From Mugil cephalus (lineage: Eukaryota > Chordata > Actinopteri > Mugiliformes > Mugilidae), in assembly GCF_022458985.1 (NCBI RefSeq), contig NC_061782.1, forward strand, positions 7,085,672 to 7,149,671: a DNA stretch of 64,000 nt, given 5' to 3'. The notes beneath the pieces were generated by a model, which was given only the letters and a program-made list of their open reading frames with translations, did no database searches and was not told the DNA's origin. This document shows positions 27,301-38,786 of this stretch, one piece after another. Position 1 is the first letter of the stretch. Every line of letters begins with the position of its first letter. Both the position numbers and the translations under genes were made by a program.

Positions 27301-30300
27301 ACCTTTGACCCTGAGTGCAGCAGTGCTAGACACGGTTCCATACTTGTTGTTTGCCGTACAAGTAAACACCCCCGAATCCTCAGGAAAGACCTCAGCAATG
27401 ACCAGAGTGCATATTTCCTCTAGAGGGAAAGGGAGAAAAGATGATACTCACATCATTAGGTTTGACATTCTACAGCTGCACCATGTCAACGTCTCACAGT
27501 GTCCCAGTGCAGCAACGAAACATAGCGTGACTTGCTCAAATGCACAGCAGTGAGGTTTCTCTGTATCACTGGGGCTGAGAGTCTGCTATATCTGCAGCTA
27601 AGGCAGGTTGAAGTGATCTGCCATGGTGGTTTGACACAGGATGAGAGGCTACCTTATATGGTCCAGAGTCAGGGAAAAGCAGCCCTGGCTTATGTACAGA
27701 AGAAGAGCAGAAGCCTCCGCCAAGGACTATAAACACTCCAGCAGAGTAATATGTACACACTGCAGCATCGTATGCAGACAGGCAGCTGCTATGATGTTGT
27801 CAACACTCTTGTTTTTGACAGATGGGGACAGGATGAAATATGTACCTGATTCAGCTGGAGATCTGGGCTCTGAAAGAGAAACAAGGAGCAGAGTCACGGT
27901 GAAAGGGCAACAGTCCTCCGGTGCATCGGCTTCACGGTCCACACGTCTGTCACGTCACGATCAGTTAATGCTCTCACTTGTCATTTTGGTGTTTTCCTTT
28001 TACATTTATTAACATTTTCAGATTATGAGCTAAAATTCTGTCATATTAAATAGAACCTTCCTTTCCTTCTTTTTTTACAGAATCCTATTTATTTTCTTGG
28101 TGCACATTAAGGTCCATAAGAAACAGTTTCAGTATTTTACTATCACAGCGGCACAGAGCTTACTTTTCTGCAGGATCCTGAAATCCGGAGAGTCGTCTAT
28201 GAGTGTTCCTTCCCTGTACCAGTCCACTCGAGGTGAGGGCGACCCCTTCACGCGACACTCTAGCACCACCAGCTGGCCTTCTGAGGCAAGGAGGTCCTGC
28301 AGGCTCTGTTGAGAGGGTGGACAGGCTGTATCCTGCATCTCTAGAGCATTTATACACTCCAACTTTCTTTTTGTGTGAGTGACTACCTTTGTGAATACGG
28401 GGGCGGCCATGATGGGTTGCCCGTTTAATCCTTGTGGATAGTTGTGGTTCGATGTTTGACTCTGAAGATTAAAAAAAAAAAAATACAAAATCAAAATATA
28501 TAAAAGTATATATATATAAGTAAATAAGATATTTGCATTATTTTACCTCAGGCTGGATTGTTTGTGCTGGAGCTGAGTTTAAAGGCAGCGATGGAGCTAT
28601 CGCCGTCTGCACAGTCTGCGGTGCAGGTAGGCCTAGGGGAGCTGTTAGCACTCTCTGGACTTCTGTAAGTCCTGCATCGCCTGAAGAAGTAGAAGTGAAC
28701 ACCTGCACAGGTAATACTGTTGCCTCCTCCTGAACAGGGTGTGCTGTGGATGCCACAGCTACTTGGGAGAATTCTGGGAGCGGAGGTACAGAAGCAGAAA
28801 TCTGGACGGGTGGAAGAGGTTCTGGGACGACTTGGTTCGTTGTTTGAGAGAAGAGCTCCTCTGCTGGTTCTTCAGTGGCTGCTGCAGGCTGGGATGACAC
28901 AGAGTCTTCCTCCTCTGCAGGGAGAGTTTGGCTTGAAGGTGGAGGTAAAGATGAGGGCGTCTGTGGTTGCTTCCTCTGCAGCCTTTGCCGATCACAAAAG
29001 AAAACCGGTGTAAAGCGTTCGTTGTTGCGCGCATTCTCATCTCATCTCTTTTAGGGTGTTAACAGAGAAAATAGAGCAGAAACTCACTGGGCTACATGCT
29101 CAAAGTGCTGCTCCACGTCAGAGTCCGAAGAGGAGGCGCCTGGAGAACAGAAACAAACATCGTCCATCTCTAGGGAAACGTTTCACACGGACTCATAAAA
29201 CCAGCAATGAGAAAGAAACAGAAGAATCACCTTCGACATAGATCTCGGCCGACGTGGAGTCGGTACCGTAGAAATTGGACGCAAAGCAGGAGTAGCGTCC
29301 CGTGTCTTCCTCGAACGCCTCGGCGATGATCAGAGAGTGAAGCTCACCATTGGTGATGATCTGAATGTCGGGGCTGTTCTCCAGCTCCTTGCCCTCACAA
29401 AACCACCTGAAATTCAAGGTAATTCAATGAGAATTAGCGTTCTTAGCTTCCTTTGCTACAAATATCTTATATGCGCAACAGCTTTCTTTTATTGGTAAAA
29501 GGACGCTCAGTTATTTGTACAAATCTTGACCCTGAACTTCACTGTAAGTCCAGCTGCAAGGGCAAGTTGGGCCGTTCTCTGCAAGTAATCAGCTTCTTGT
29601 TCCACATCAGTGATACTCGTATTTCAAGACTCCTACTCGGGCATTGTTATTTCAAACCCTGTCTCCACACTTCTCTTTACCCCCCCCCCCCCCCCCCCCC
29701 CCCCCGCCCCCGCCCCCATTAATCTTCTGACATTTGTGTCTATGAGACTGGTACCATGTGGTGTCTTTCTCACTTCCCCAATACTAATTCTGGCTCGGTC
29801 CCACTCAGTAAAGTTATGCAGGCCGAGAGGAAAACGTTTTGATGAGCAAGCCCTATCCCTTTCCTGGTAAGAGAAGAAGCGGCACCACGACGCGCCGTGC
29901 CAGCTTATCGGCCGCTGTAATGTGCCGTCGACGTTGTTGAGGATGAGGAGCATGCGGTGGCTGATATTAAGTCACCTCTGTTAACTGTCGTGTCTGGGTA
30001 CACGAGAGTAGAGATGATCCTCAGAGAGATGCACGAAATATGTAAACCAGGTTACATCGTGTCGGCATCTTGAAGCCACTAGTTTATATTAAAAATCTAT
30101 CATTTCATGCTTTTAAATTACAAGCAAGTGTGATAAATTCAAATGAAAACAAAGAGAAGACACCGGACTAAAATTACTTACCTTCTTCTGGTCCACTGCT
30201 GCTGCAGTTGGTCTATTTCTTACTTAGTAAAACTATAATGGTAAACCTCTAACTTCTTTCTCAGCCCCGACCGGCAACATATGCAGCGGCCTCTATTTTG

Positions 30301-33300
30301 AGAGGATGAGGCGCTGAAGCTTTATAAAATCCAGCCAATAAACAACCAGGAATAGGGTGATGTATTACCCTCTGGCAAGACGTCATCATATCGCCATGTA
30401 TCATATCTGCTGCTGCCACTGACATTATGATCATATTTATGCCCGTCCTTCACTTTTTTTCCTAATAAATATGGATGGAGGATTGAATAATAACGCCACT
30501 TTTGATACGTTCCAAACTTAGAACATAAACAAACTAAATCCAGACTACATCTGAGCTTTGGTATTTCTGCTGCGGTTTCCAGAGAAATCCGTTTGCCGCT
30601 GCGTGGACACAACACAGACGATGTCCTCTCCGCGTCCTGTCTGTCTTTTAATGAGTAAGGCTCTAAATTGAAAGCATGAGTAGCAGAGGACGAGGCTGCT
30701 CTGTGAGGGGGCAAAGACCCCTTTTCGCTGCACCTGTCCGGGCTATTTTACCCCCCCACCCTCTCTGGAGTTCAGAACTGGTGAGGAGATTCCCCCCCAG
30801 AGCCCGGGATCTCTGACTGGCTGACCCAAACTCGTACGCACAACGCTAAACATAGACTCAGGATACACACAATGCTATACCCTGACACACAAGAGACGGT
30901 ACACCGCTGCAAAGCGATGGGAAACATGAACCTGACAACTCTATTTTGACCCCTTTAAGTCAGACACTCGGAGAGGCTGCTACACATGACACTGTTTGGT
31001 GAACACAAGGGCTCAAGGTTAATAAAATTTTTTAAAAAATAACTAAAAATACAAGTTCCAGCTTTGTGTCATAACTTAAGCCGACACCACTGACACACAA
31101 CTCAGATCTTCAGAGAGGGTAACAACAAACCTCACGTTTAAATCATCTTACCAAACTCTTCATGCTTCTGTCAAGAGCTCAGTCGGTTCCATTATCAGAC
31201 GCAACTACAGCTCGCATTGCCAGTCCGGTCTAAAAATGGCCGGGAGCAACATTCTCCCCGGACAAGTATAAGTTAGTGGCTCAACAATGTTCAGTAGGAA
31301 TAACAAGCCCATGCCCCCTATAGTCTGACAAATCAAATTCAGCCTCCCGGGCCTCTCTTATGCTGAGCTGTGAGGGAATTAGCTGATTACAACGTATCAA
31401 ACATAAATGTTTGTTTGTCTTACGCCTTTTTCATAGTTATTTTGATGAAGATTTCTTTACCCCTGAGGACAAAACGTTTAAGCCGAATCCCTCGAGGAGT
31501 AAATTCATCTCGTATTCCAGCGCATTTTACACGCAGATCATAAATAATTAGGATGAGTTCCTAAAACAGAGCGCCTCATACGATTATCATTTGCTCCCCT
31601 GACCACACACGGACACGCACCTACGCAAACACACACTCATGCCATTCAGGGATCAGCTGTTGGATGTCGTCACATGTCACCTCTGTTTGGATCTCCTGAG
31701 AAAACTGTGGATTTTTCATCCTCACACCTCTAAGACTGGGATGATGTGAGCTTCAGATGCAGACAGGAATCAGTCAAAAGAAAGTATCAAACCCATGAAA
31801 ATATCCTCACGTTAAAAATGCATAAAACACGACTCTGTACGTGTTTGATCTTTTACATTTTGGTTCTTGAAGCACACAGATACGCTGCCAAGAAGGACTT
31901 TCCACAGCTGAAATATAAACTGACCAGTATAGATATGATGACGTGCAGGTGTCACTGAAACATGACACAGATCAGAAGACATTTAGAGGAAAATACCAGC
32001 ACAGGAACAGACAGTACGTTAATATTGTCTATACTTTCACAAAATGATTGTATCTGTCAAATGAAATGTTATATACACTATAGGAGATATAAGATTACAA
32101 ATTATACTATTAGAAATTAAACGGCTAAAGAAGCGATAATGCAAAATAAACTATTAGACATCTATTGGACAACTACTAAAGAACTGGATTATTATTGTTA
32201 TTACTAGTGTATTAGTGTTAGATTTAACTACAGCAGTTAGTGGTCTAGTTAGAACATTTAAGAACATTTAACACTATTTTAGATTATGACGATGATATTA
32301 AAACTGTTGAATAAATGCACATTTTTGGAGCTGCAGTGGAGCAGAAGTACAGAGTAACAGAAACCTCTCATCCTTAACTAAGCTGCAAAAAAACAAAAAC
32401 AGCACCTCACAGCACACTGTAAGCCTGCAATCCAGGGAATAAACAAAGGACTCCGGGAGCTTTAGAAATGACTGTTTCCTTACCGCACTTCAGGCACAGG
32501 AAGCCCTCTCACAATGCAGTCTAACTGCATCTTGCTGCCTTCAGGAACCTCCCTGCTTTTCAGTTTCTGGATGAACTGAGGGGGCTCACACACCGGCTCC
32601 TCCGCGTACGGAGTCTCTGTCGAGGCAAAGTCCTCGGCCTCTTCCTCCACTTCCTGGGGCACGGAGTTGTACTGTGGCTCCTCGGTAATCCTGAAGTCCT
32701 GAAACTCCACGTGTCCAGTCCCAGAGTCCAGCTGGACCGCTGGCTGGTGGCTAACGGCGGGGCTGGGTCCCTCCTTCTCCAGCTCCGCGGGCATGACCGA
32801 GCGCTCCCTGTTGTCAGAGGCGAGGGGGTACACGATCTCATCGTTCTGGGCCTTGTTCTGGCTCCTGCTCCTGTGGGTTTTGCAGGACCTCGGCCGCACC
32901 CGCTTGGAGCTGTTGGCCTTGAAGAGGGAGGAGAGCTCCTCGATGAAATCTGCCGCCTTGTTGAGGAACTCCTTCTTGGACTGGGTCTCCAGGCCGTACG
33001 GGGCGCTCCTCGACGACCTGTTGTAGTCGTGGAATCCTTCACCGGAGTCCCTGCTGTTCCTGATCATGTTGTCCTGCCGCGTGGACGCTTTGTGCACCTT
33101 TCTGTCAGCTGTGTATGTCGCGTTTGCCGCTGGCAGTTCTTTAAACTCTGGCTGAGCGAAGGGAACCGCCGGAGGGGCAGCTGAAGGAGCAGGAGACGGG
33201 TTAAGGAAGGGAACGGAAGGGGTTGCAGAGCAAGAAACTGAGGCCGAGGAGACGCTGGAGGGGGCTACAGGCGTGACGGGGACCTTGACCTCTGCCCTCT

Positions 33301-33580
33301 CCTCACGGGGATCGTGTCCGATGGCCTGGCAGGCCAGGTTCACACTCTCATCCAGCTCTTCCTGGCTGAGGAAGGCCGACAGGTCTGGGAACTGAGGGTC
33401 ATTGTGGCTCATGGCGTCCTCCGCCTTGCCTTTGAGCGACCCGTAGATCTGAAGGCGCGAGGACGAGGCGTCGGAGCGGCTCATCTCGCTGTGACGCTGC
33501 TGGGCTCTGGCCTCGGCTAGGTAGTTCTCCCTTAAGAGCTGAGACAGCGAGGGCGGCTGGTCGATGTTGTTCTCTTGCAT
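18339..33580 (-). CDS. mypn: Myopalladin
   Basis: Sarcomeric Ig scaffold of Z-lines and I-bands; the family binds alpha-actinin, nebulin/nebulette and CARP. CDS exons 5' to 3': 32484-33580 (acceptor at 33584), 29231-29406, 29088-29139, 28547-28982, 28387-28461, 28164-28305, 27846-27869, 27303-27419, 26439-27222, 24465-25580, 24271-24403, 21723-21944, 21497-21646, 21325-21404, 20298-20424, 20013-20220, 19751-19916, 18636-18769, 18339-18517. They sum to 1805 residues, longer than human (about 1320) because the linkers around Ig1-Ig3 are expanded. N-terminal conserved blocks include LSQLLRENYLAEAR and FLNKAADFIEELSSLFK. Five Ig domains lie near 335-423, 609-706, 1430-1520, 1555-1645 and 1655-1745. 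The end SRYAALTGQGLDIRSAF...LESEEL matches the family's C-terminus. Exon 26439-27222 carries a short peptide repeat. The exact lengths of the low-complexity exons are less certain than the Ig exons. Confidence 0.93.
18848..19299 (+). mobile_element. Tc1/mariner-type non-autonomous element, copy 1
   Basis: Lies in a mypn intron. The left end reads CATAACATTATGACCACC and the right end is its inverted counterpart, GTTGTGGCTGATCGGTG, flanked by TA on both sides. Internal phrases (CAGTTTGGGATCTCGTGAAA, GAGGCCAGGTCAAACACC, TAACATCCACCTG) are decayed pieces of a transposase gene read antisense. Length is about 450 bp, so it is internally deleted. The superfamily is assigned from TA flanks and general resemblance to common fish elements. 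Confidence 0.7.
19305..19715. repeat. Dispersed teleost repeat with CCATAGTATATACAGTC end
   Basis: Abuts copy 1 of the Tc1-type element. Phrases such as GTGGCCACTTGAGGCTGG, AAGCCCCATGTTAAAAGCCC and ACTTTGAGTGACAGACGG are those of a very common fish interspersed repeat. It contains no ORF. The family name was not established. Confidence 0.6.
20540..21178. mobile_element. Non-autonomous hAT-like element
   Basis: Lies in a mypn intron. The ends are related inverted repeats: GCGATACCGATGCAACTATC-type sequence on the left and GAATCGGTTCCCGATGCTCA on the right, with repeated ATCGAT/ATCAATAAGGG blocks near both ends. The interior is non-coding. The hAT assignment rests on resemblance to common fish elements with such termini. 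Confidence 0.55.
23299..23336. repeat. (GAAT)n tetranucleotide microsatellite
   Basis: About eight to nine perfect tandem GAAT units inside a mypn intron. Confidence 0.95.
23465..23950 (+). mobile_element. Tc1/mariner-type non-autonomous element, copy 2
   Basis: The best preserved copy in the window. The left end CACCGATCAGGCTTAACATT pairs with right end GGTCATAATGTTGTGGCTGATCGGTG; the left end is preceded by TA. Same internal order as copy 1. It holds a 22-G homopolymer at 23609-23630 where other copies have shorter G runs. The following 95 bp (23951-24045) also recur after copy 3. Confidence 0.75.
25781..25950. repeat. Retroposon-like fragment in mypn intron
   Basis: Starts with a CAAGATTCGAGAAGTTTACT-type phrase seen at the 3' end of many fish retroposon copies (typically ...TTTATTGTCATATG...). 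It has no coding content. Family undetermined. Confidence 0.4.
29407..32483. other. Long mypn intron
   Basis: About 3.1 kb between the N-terminal coding exon and the Ig1 exon. Apart from the poly-C tract I recognise no exon, RNA gene or classified repeat. Small ORFs here have no family resemblance. Confidence 0.5.
29680..29717. repeat. Poly-C tract
   Basis: A run of 26 uninterrupted C, then C-rich sequence broken by single G, in mypn's first long intron. Such tracts are prone to sequencing length error. Confidence 0.9.
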
Positions 33581-35104
33581 ATTGCTGAAATAAACGCAAG
33601 ATATTCTATTAAAAGTAGTGAAAACGGTGACGTCCACTAGCAGAGCTGATCGTGTTTGAAAAGGTCATTGCCAAATGTAAAGGAATAAAGGAATCCTGCA
33701 CAATGTTTGAGTCAAAAGACAATAACTCGTGTGCATTTAAGTGAATGTTATATCCCTGAATTGATTGTAATACAGTCAGTAGTGATGGAGCAGCCTCTGA
33801 TGTTTTAGAGTCAACACATTTTCAGAAAATTTAAATCTTTGGAACAAACATTGATACATCAAAAGAACCGTGTTGATTTAGCTTCTTTCTGTCAAACCTC
33901 ACTTCTTGAATATCAAACTTTAGCACATGTTTAAGATGCTCTACAAATCCATTTTAATACTGTGTTGTGTGACATGACACGTTAAATACATTAGTTGATT
34001 AGTGACTAGCAACCATTTTAATTTGTTGTCCTTATATTCCAACTAAAATGTCTCAGCTCCAGCTCCTCAAATGTCCGTGTCTTTAGTGACATGAAGCGGT
34101 TTTACCTTCATTTCAACCTGTATTTTCAGATTTTTCATGAAAGAGGCGTTTTATTTAATTATGAAACGGACTTGATTCATAAAGGGTAACGTGGAGTACA
34201 CACAAGTTGTAGTACGTGCACAATTGTCGCTAATTGCTAACGGTCACAAGTCTAAATAAAGCCCATTGAAATATCTTGTTTTCATCCCTTCACATTTCAC
34301 ATTGTGAAATATCGGATGCATGTGCACGGTGACTGTGGTTAAAAGCAGCGGATGTGTGGTAAAAATAGCTTTTTATTTTAGCTTAAATTCAACCTTCCTC
34401 TCGCCTCGTCGGGGTATCGGGTTCATGCTCCGACACCAGATCTAATGGGATGCAGGCGGGCTTCTTCTTCTCTTTCTTCCCTATTTTTTTTATTTTCTAA
34501 ACCCCCCATCTGCCTCACACCGACACATATGATGTTTTAGACTGTCAGCACAGCTTTTTGACACTAGTCATGAGCAAGTTATTGGGTACAGACATGAGAT
34601 AGGGCCCACACATGCTACTGACACTCAAATCAGTGCAATTAAGACAGACGGCGATGCCCTTCCAACAGACCTGAAGCTGCAGCTGTTGTGTACATTAATC
34701 CTTTGCAAACAGGCTCCAAGCCCACCGAGTCATATCTAATAATAGCGAGGGGTCGGCTTACATGAAGAAAATCAACAGAAAAAAAAAAAAAAAAGCATCG
34801 CCACTCATCCTGTGTTATCAGGATTTTCGTCAGTCACAACAGACATTAATCAAATGACTCAAACGGAACTATAATTATCATAAATGGGACCGTCCTGAGT
34901 GACACAGCAGGCTTAGAGCCCCCCCTGACCAACCACCGCAGCAGCATGCATGCATGCAGGCAGGTTAAGATAATTCAATTAAATAGGAGCATAAGCGGTC
35001 AAACAGAAATAGGCTTTTGAGGCTCAGTGTCGGAGATTTTCTGGGGGCCGATGCCAGAAGACAATCTACTGCGAACAATTGAATTAGGGGCCGGTGTGTT
35101 TTAC

Positions 35105-35260
35105 CTTCAGAATAAACCCAGCTGCCCCCCAGTGAAGGACTGGTAAATCCTCAGGGTGCACCTGTGCTGAAAGGAGGAGATTCCAGTCTTCAGCTCGCTG
35201 CCACCTGGGAAAGTCTTGGGACGCACAGGCAGCTGCCCAGCCTTCCCCGCTTTTTCTCGC
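35105..35260 (-). other. mypn: Probable mypn 5' untranslated exon and promoter-proximal region
   Basis: On the minus strand, CTGAAG is followed by GTAAAACA, a good splice donor at 35104/35105, in an otherwise non-coding but low-repeat block. The coding exon's acceptor at 33585 leaves four untranslated bases before the ATG, so at least one 5' UTR exon must exist. Four E-boxes (35119-35124, 35159-35164, 35202-35207, 35230-35235) lie in and upstream of it, fitting a muscle gene. The transcription start is not defined. Confidence 0.45.
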
Positions 35261-35741
35261 AAGCACACAGCTAACCTTGAAGTTTACAGGAAAATGTGGA
35301 GGCGAGTAGCTACGGTAACCTGTCACCAGTAAAAGTAGAAACATTTGTCAGTGCGGTAGCCGCAGGTTATTTTTGGGGAGGCCTGGCCCATGTGTCTGGG
35401 TGGCGACCCTCCTCATTGGCCAGGGGGGGCGTGCTGTAAAGGGATTCCTCCTCCAGCGGTCCGTCGGAGTCCTACAGATTTAGAAGCCTCTTGTTGAACC
35501 TCTCACACACACACTTATGTTAACACGGCAGCTGATCAAACACACTTTCCAAACAAACTCAGGCAGTAAAACACGTCTATATGTTTGACAATTACTTGAA
35601 GTCTGAGGCTTACACTCACTTTGCACTAAAACTGCTTTTTTTTTTAGCCACTCCATTATGTTTTTTTGCAAGTTGGTTGGGACATTTGCTTTATGCATAA
35701 CATAATAAACTTATTTCACTTATACTATATCATCACAATTC

Positions 35742-36412
35742 CAGTGGGTCACACATTTACTCACATACCCAATGAACTGTGCCTTTAAACTGACCCAGCT
35801 TTCCGATTGGCTCGCTGACATAGTTTTTGTCAGCTGGAGCGGTACCTGTGTGCCTACTTAAAGGGCTCATTCCTTCCTTGTTCGACGTCATGGGAAAATC
35901 TGTGTTCGTCACTGGGAGCAATTTCTAAATGCCTCAAGGTTCCACTTTTTTCTGCAAAAACAAGACTCGCACCATGAGACGGAGTAGGAAAGGAGAAGCC
36001 ACTGTTCCAAATTAGCTATAAAATTGGGCAAAAATGGAACAGGCTGACCATAATAATAATGACCATTGTTTTAAAGATCACCATCCCTACTGTGAAGCAC
36101 AGGGGCGGCAGCATCATGTTACGGGGTTGCCTCGCTTCGGGATGGACTGGTGATCATGATGAAGGAAGATTACGTGGATGAAGTAAAGGAACATCTCTGA
36201 ACATCAGCCTGGAAGTTAAAGCATTGCAAGGGCAACAAAGTGGAAGCACTGGAGTGGCCATTACAAAACTCTGAGATCAATCCAACAGAACATGTGTGGG
36301 AGGAAATGAAAAAACACCAAGCTTGTGGAAGTCTACCCACAAGTTTCTCTCAAGTTAAACAATTTAAAGGGAATGCCAATAAATGGTGACAGGGCTTATG
36401 TAAACTTCTGAT
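35742..36412 (+). mobile_element. Decayed Tc1-like DNA transposon
   Basis: The left end CCAGTGGGTCACACATTTAC followed by GTGCCTTTAAAC is the terminal region of salmonid/teleost Tc1-like elements. Then come CATGGGAAAATC and GGGAGCAATTTCTAAATGCC, transposase-gene phrases. The right part has GGCGGCAGCATCATGTTACG, a CATGTGTGGGAGGAAATG block and GGCTTATGTAAACTTCTGAT. The length is about 0.67 kb against about 1.6 kb for a full copy, with frameshifts and large deletions, so it encodes nothing intact. Confidence 0.85.
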
Positions 36413-36689
36413 CATAGAAAGTATAGAGATGGATGTGAAACTGCTCTTCAACAGTGAAGCCAAAGCAAGCAGAGCTCCCCCTGGTGGCTGGCTGCAGTGT
36501 AGGTCATTAGCTCCTCGTTAGTGGATGAGACTTTGAAGAATGGTTTGTCATTTTAGGCAGTTAAATTTAATGTCGATGCACGTTCGAGTGTCAGTTATTT
36601 GGATACGTTTTTTTTCAGGTAGAGATTTGACGCTATAGAAACAGGATGTGGCATTAACGGCGACCACCAGTTGCCATGCCAACCACCCC

Positions 36690-36990
36690 ACAAAACCTGA
36701 CCCGTGAGCGGGAAACTTTCTGGGTGGATTTTGCATGTTCTCCCTATGTCTGCGAGGGGTTTCCTCCCACCTCCAAAGACATGCTCGTTAGGTTAATTGG
36801 TGACCCTAAACTAAACTGACCCTAGGTGTGAGTGTGAATGGTTGTTTGTATCAGTGTTAGCCCTGCGATAGACTGGCGACCAGTCCAGGGTGTACCCCAC
36901 CTCTCTCCCAATGACAGGATAGGCTCCAACAACCCCAGCGACCCTAGTGAGGATAAGCGGTAGTAGAAGATGAGATGGGATGAGATAATC
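36690..36990 (+). repeat. LINE2/Maui-type 3' end
   Basis: Contains the familiar block from GGATTTTGCATGTTCTCCCT through GGCGACCAGTCCAGGGTGTA, GACAGGATAGGCTCCAACA and CGACCCTAGTGAGGATAAGC, ending in a degenerate GATGAGATGG repeat tail. It is a 5'-truncated retroposed 3' end in the mypn-cacul1 intergenic space. Confidence 0.85.
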
Positions 36991-37339
36991 CAACATTTCC
37001 TTGTAACTAGTGGAGGTAGAGCAGAACATAGGAGATGGAAGGAAGTGGGGACATATTGTCCATATTGCATCTAGTCAATGCTTCACTAGGAATGTGATGA
37101 ATGAAAGAAAAGCAGAAATAAATCTCTTTTAATTCTTAAAATGAAGTAGTAACATTAACTGATCTGAGACAGGGAGTGTTTTTACGAGAATGAAATGTCG
37201 GGAAAGGTGAAGCACTAAGTTTAAATGTATTTGCATATACAAAGCGCATATAAATCTCTGACTGCAAATTCAAGGTTTAGGGTTAGTGTTAGTGGCTTCG
37301 GAGACAACAACAACATCCTCGCAACAGATTTCTGAAACA

Positions 37340-38786
37340 GCTTTTAAGCCAAGTGGAATTTTATTCACAGTTTTAACAGGGATATTTTTTGCAGCAAGTT
37401 AAAGAGATAGTACATCCAGTGTTTGGCATCAGCAATGATTCAGATTTTCCTTTACTTCATCGGGTTTATTATAATGCCTTCTTATTGACGTCGTTTTAAA
37501 ATCTTGATCAACGAAAAAACGGAATCCTGTCTGTGTCTCGTGTCTCATGATTAATAAAAATTAGTATATCTGAAAGACGATGAGAACCACACAAGAAAAA
37601 AAAAAAAAAAGGAGAAAGAAAGCAGGACTGAATGTCTAATTACACTTAAAACAGCGTAAGGCCTTCTCGTCCGATACTTCTATCCGAGTGATTCATGTAA
37701 TAAAAATGCACCTGTGACAAAAGCTAGTGTGCACAGACGGTTACGCAAACTATTTACATCAAGAGCAGGGCATACATGTTAGGAGCAATAAATGCACAAG
37801 TGATCTAGTTGACGTGTCGACAGTCAAGTGGCGATTGAGGCAAGTCGTGAAAATCGGGGAAAAAATCCTACAATACTGTTTCTGTGGTCGCCTCAACTTT
37901 CTGGCACTCGGGTGTGATTTCCTGTACGGTAATCTCTGCTAATTCCTACACACAAGGCTAAAAAGGTCATATTTAAAGGTAGTATTTGACTCAAGACTAA
38001 TGAACACAAGGGTAAACACAGGCTCAAAACTTGTTAGTATAAAAACTTAAATGGCTCAGTGAGTTGGACAGCATACAAAATTAACAATGTCAGCTTGAAT
38101 CCGATGGGTTGCGTGTGAAGGAAGAAAAGAACCGCGAATCCTCTTTGGCATAACTGGAAAAATACAATCTGGTTTAGCGACACAGTCAAGGCATCACGAA
38201 GAAGAGAATCATAAGCTGAGGTTGATGACTTAAGTTCCCACTGGTTTTTTCACACTTGTTTTGTGTTGACTGTAACTGCGGGTGTTACACACAGTACGTG
38301 AAGGAAAACAAACAAACAAACAAACAAAGGGATATGTGGTATTAACACGTGGACAGTATTATTAGCAGCAATAGAAAGTCTTGGCTAGACCAGCCTATCA
38401 AAAATGACACATCCATGTTAAAAGGTTAGGAATGAAACACACTGCCTACCCCTCGTCAAGTTATCCAATCGAACACAACCCCATGAAGGCACTCTTCAAG
38501 TGATCAGAACACGAAGAAATCCATCTCAGCCGTTACTGAAGCTGGATGCATTAGTCTGTGTGCTTTTTTTTTTTGTTTTTTTTTTTTAGTGCAGTAGGAT
38601 TAAGCTTTTTGCTCACGTTCTCTTAGTTGTTCACAGTGTTTTCTGACCTCGAGTCGAGAAAGAGAGGAAACTGACACATTGTTAACGTTGTACCTAGTCC
38701 GGTGAGAGAACTCGTGATAAAGATGTAGGAGGCACAGTAACAGTTCTGCTTGATAAGATTCGCGGGGCGATTTGTAGGTCCTGCCA
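37340..38786 (-). other. cacul1: cacul1 3' untranslated region (end inferred)
   Basis: Low-repeat, AT-rich non-coding sequence after the cacul1 stop, with a minus-strand AATAAA near 37358-37363 as a candidate end. An AAAC tetranucleotide repeat lies at about 38309-38327. No other gene seen. Confidence 0.45.

Noticed and set aside
32711-33520. Plus-strand ORFs of 68-157 residues opposite the N-terminal mypn exon
   Set aside because: GC-rich antisense shadows of the mypn coding exon, which itself matches the family.
35870-36412. Possible protein-coding transposase gene
   Set aside because: The Tc1-like copy is less than half length with multiple frameshifts and stops.
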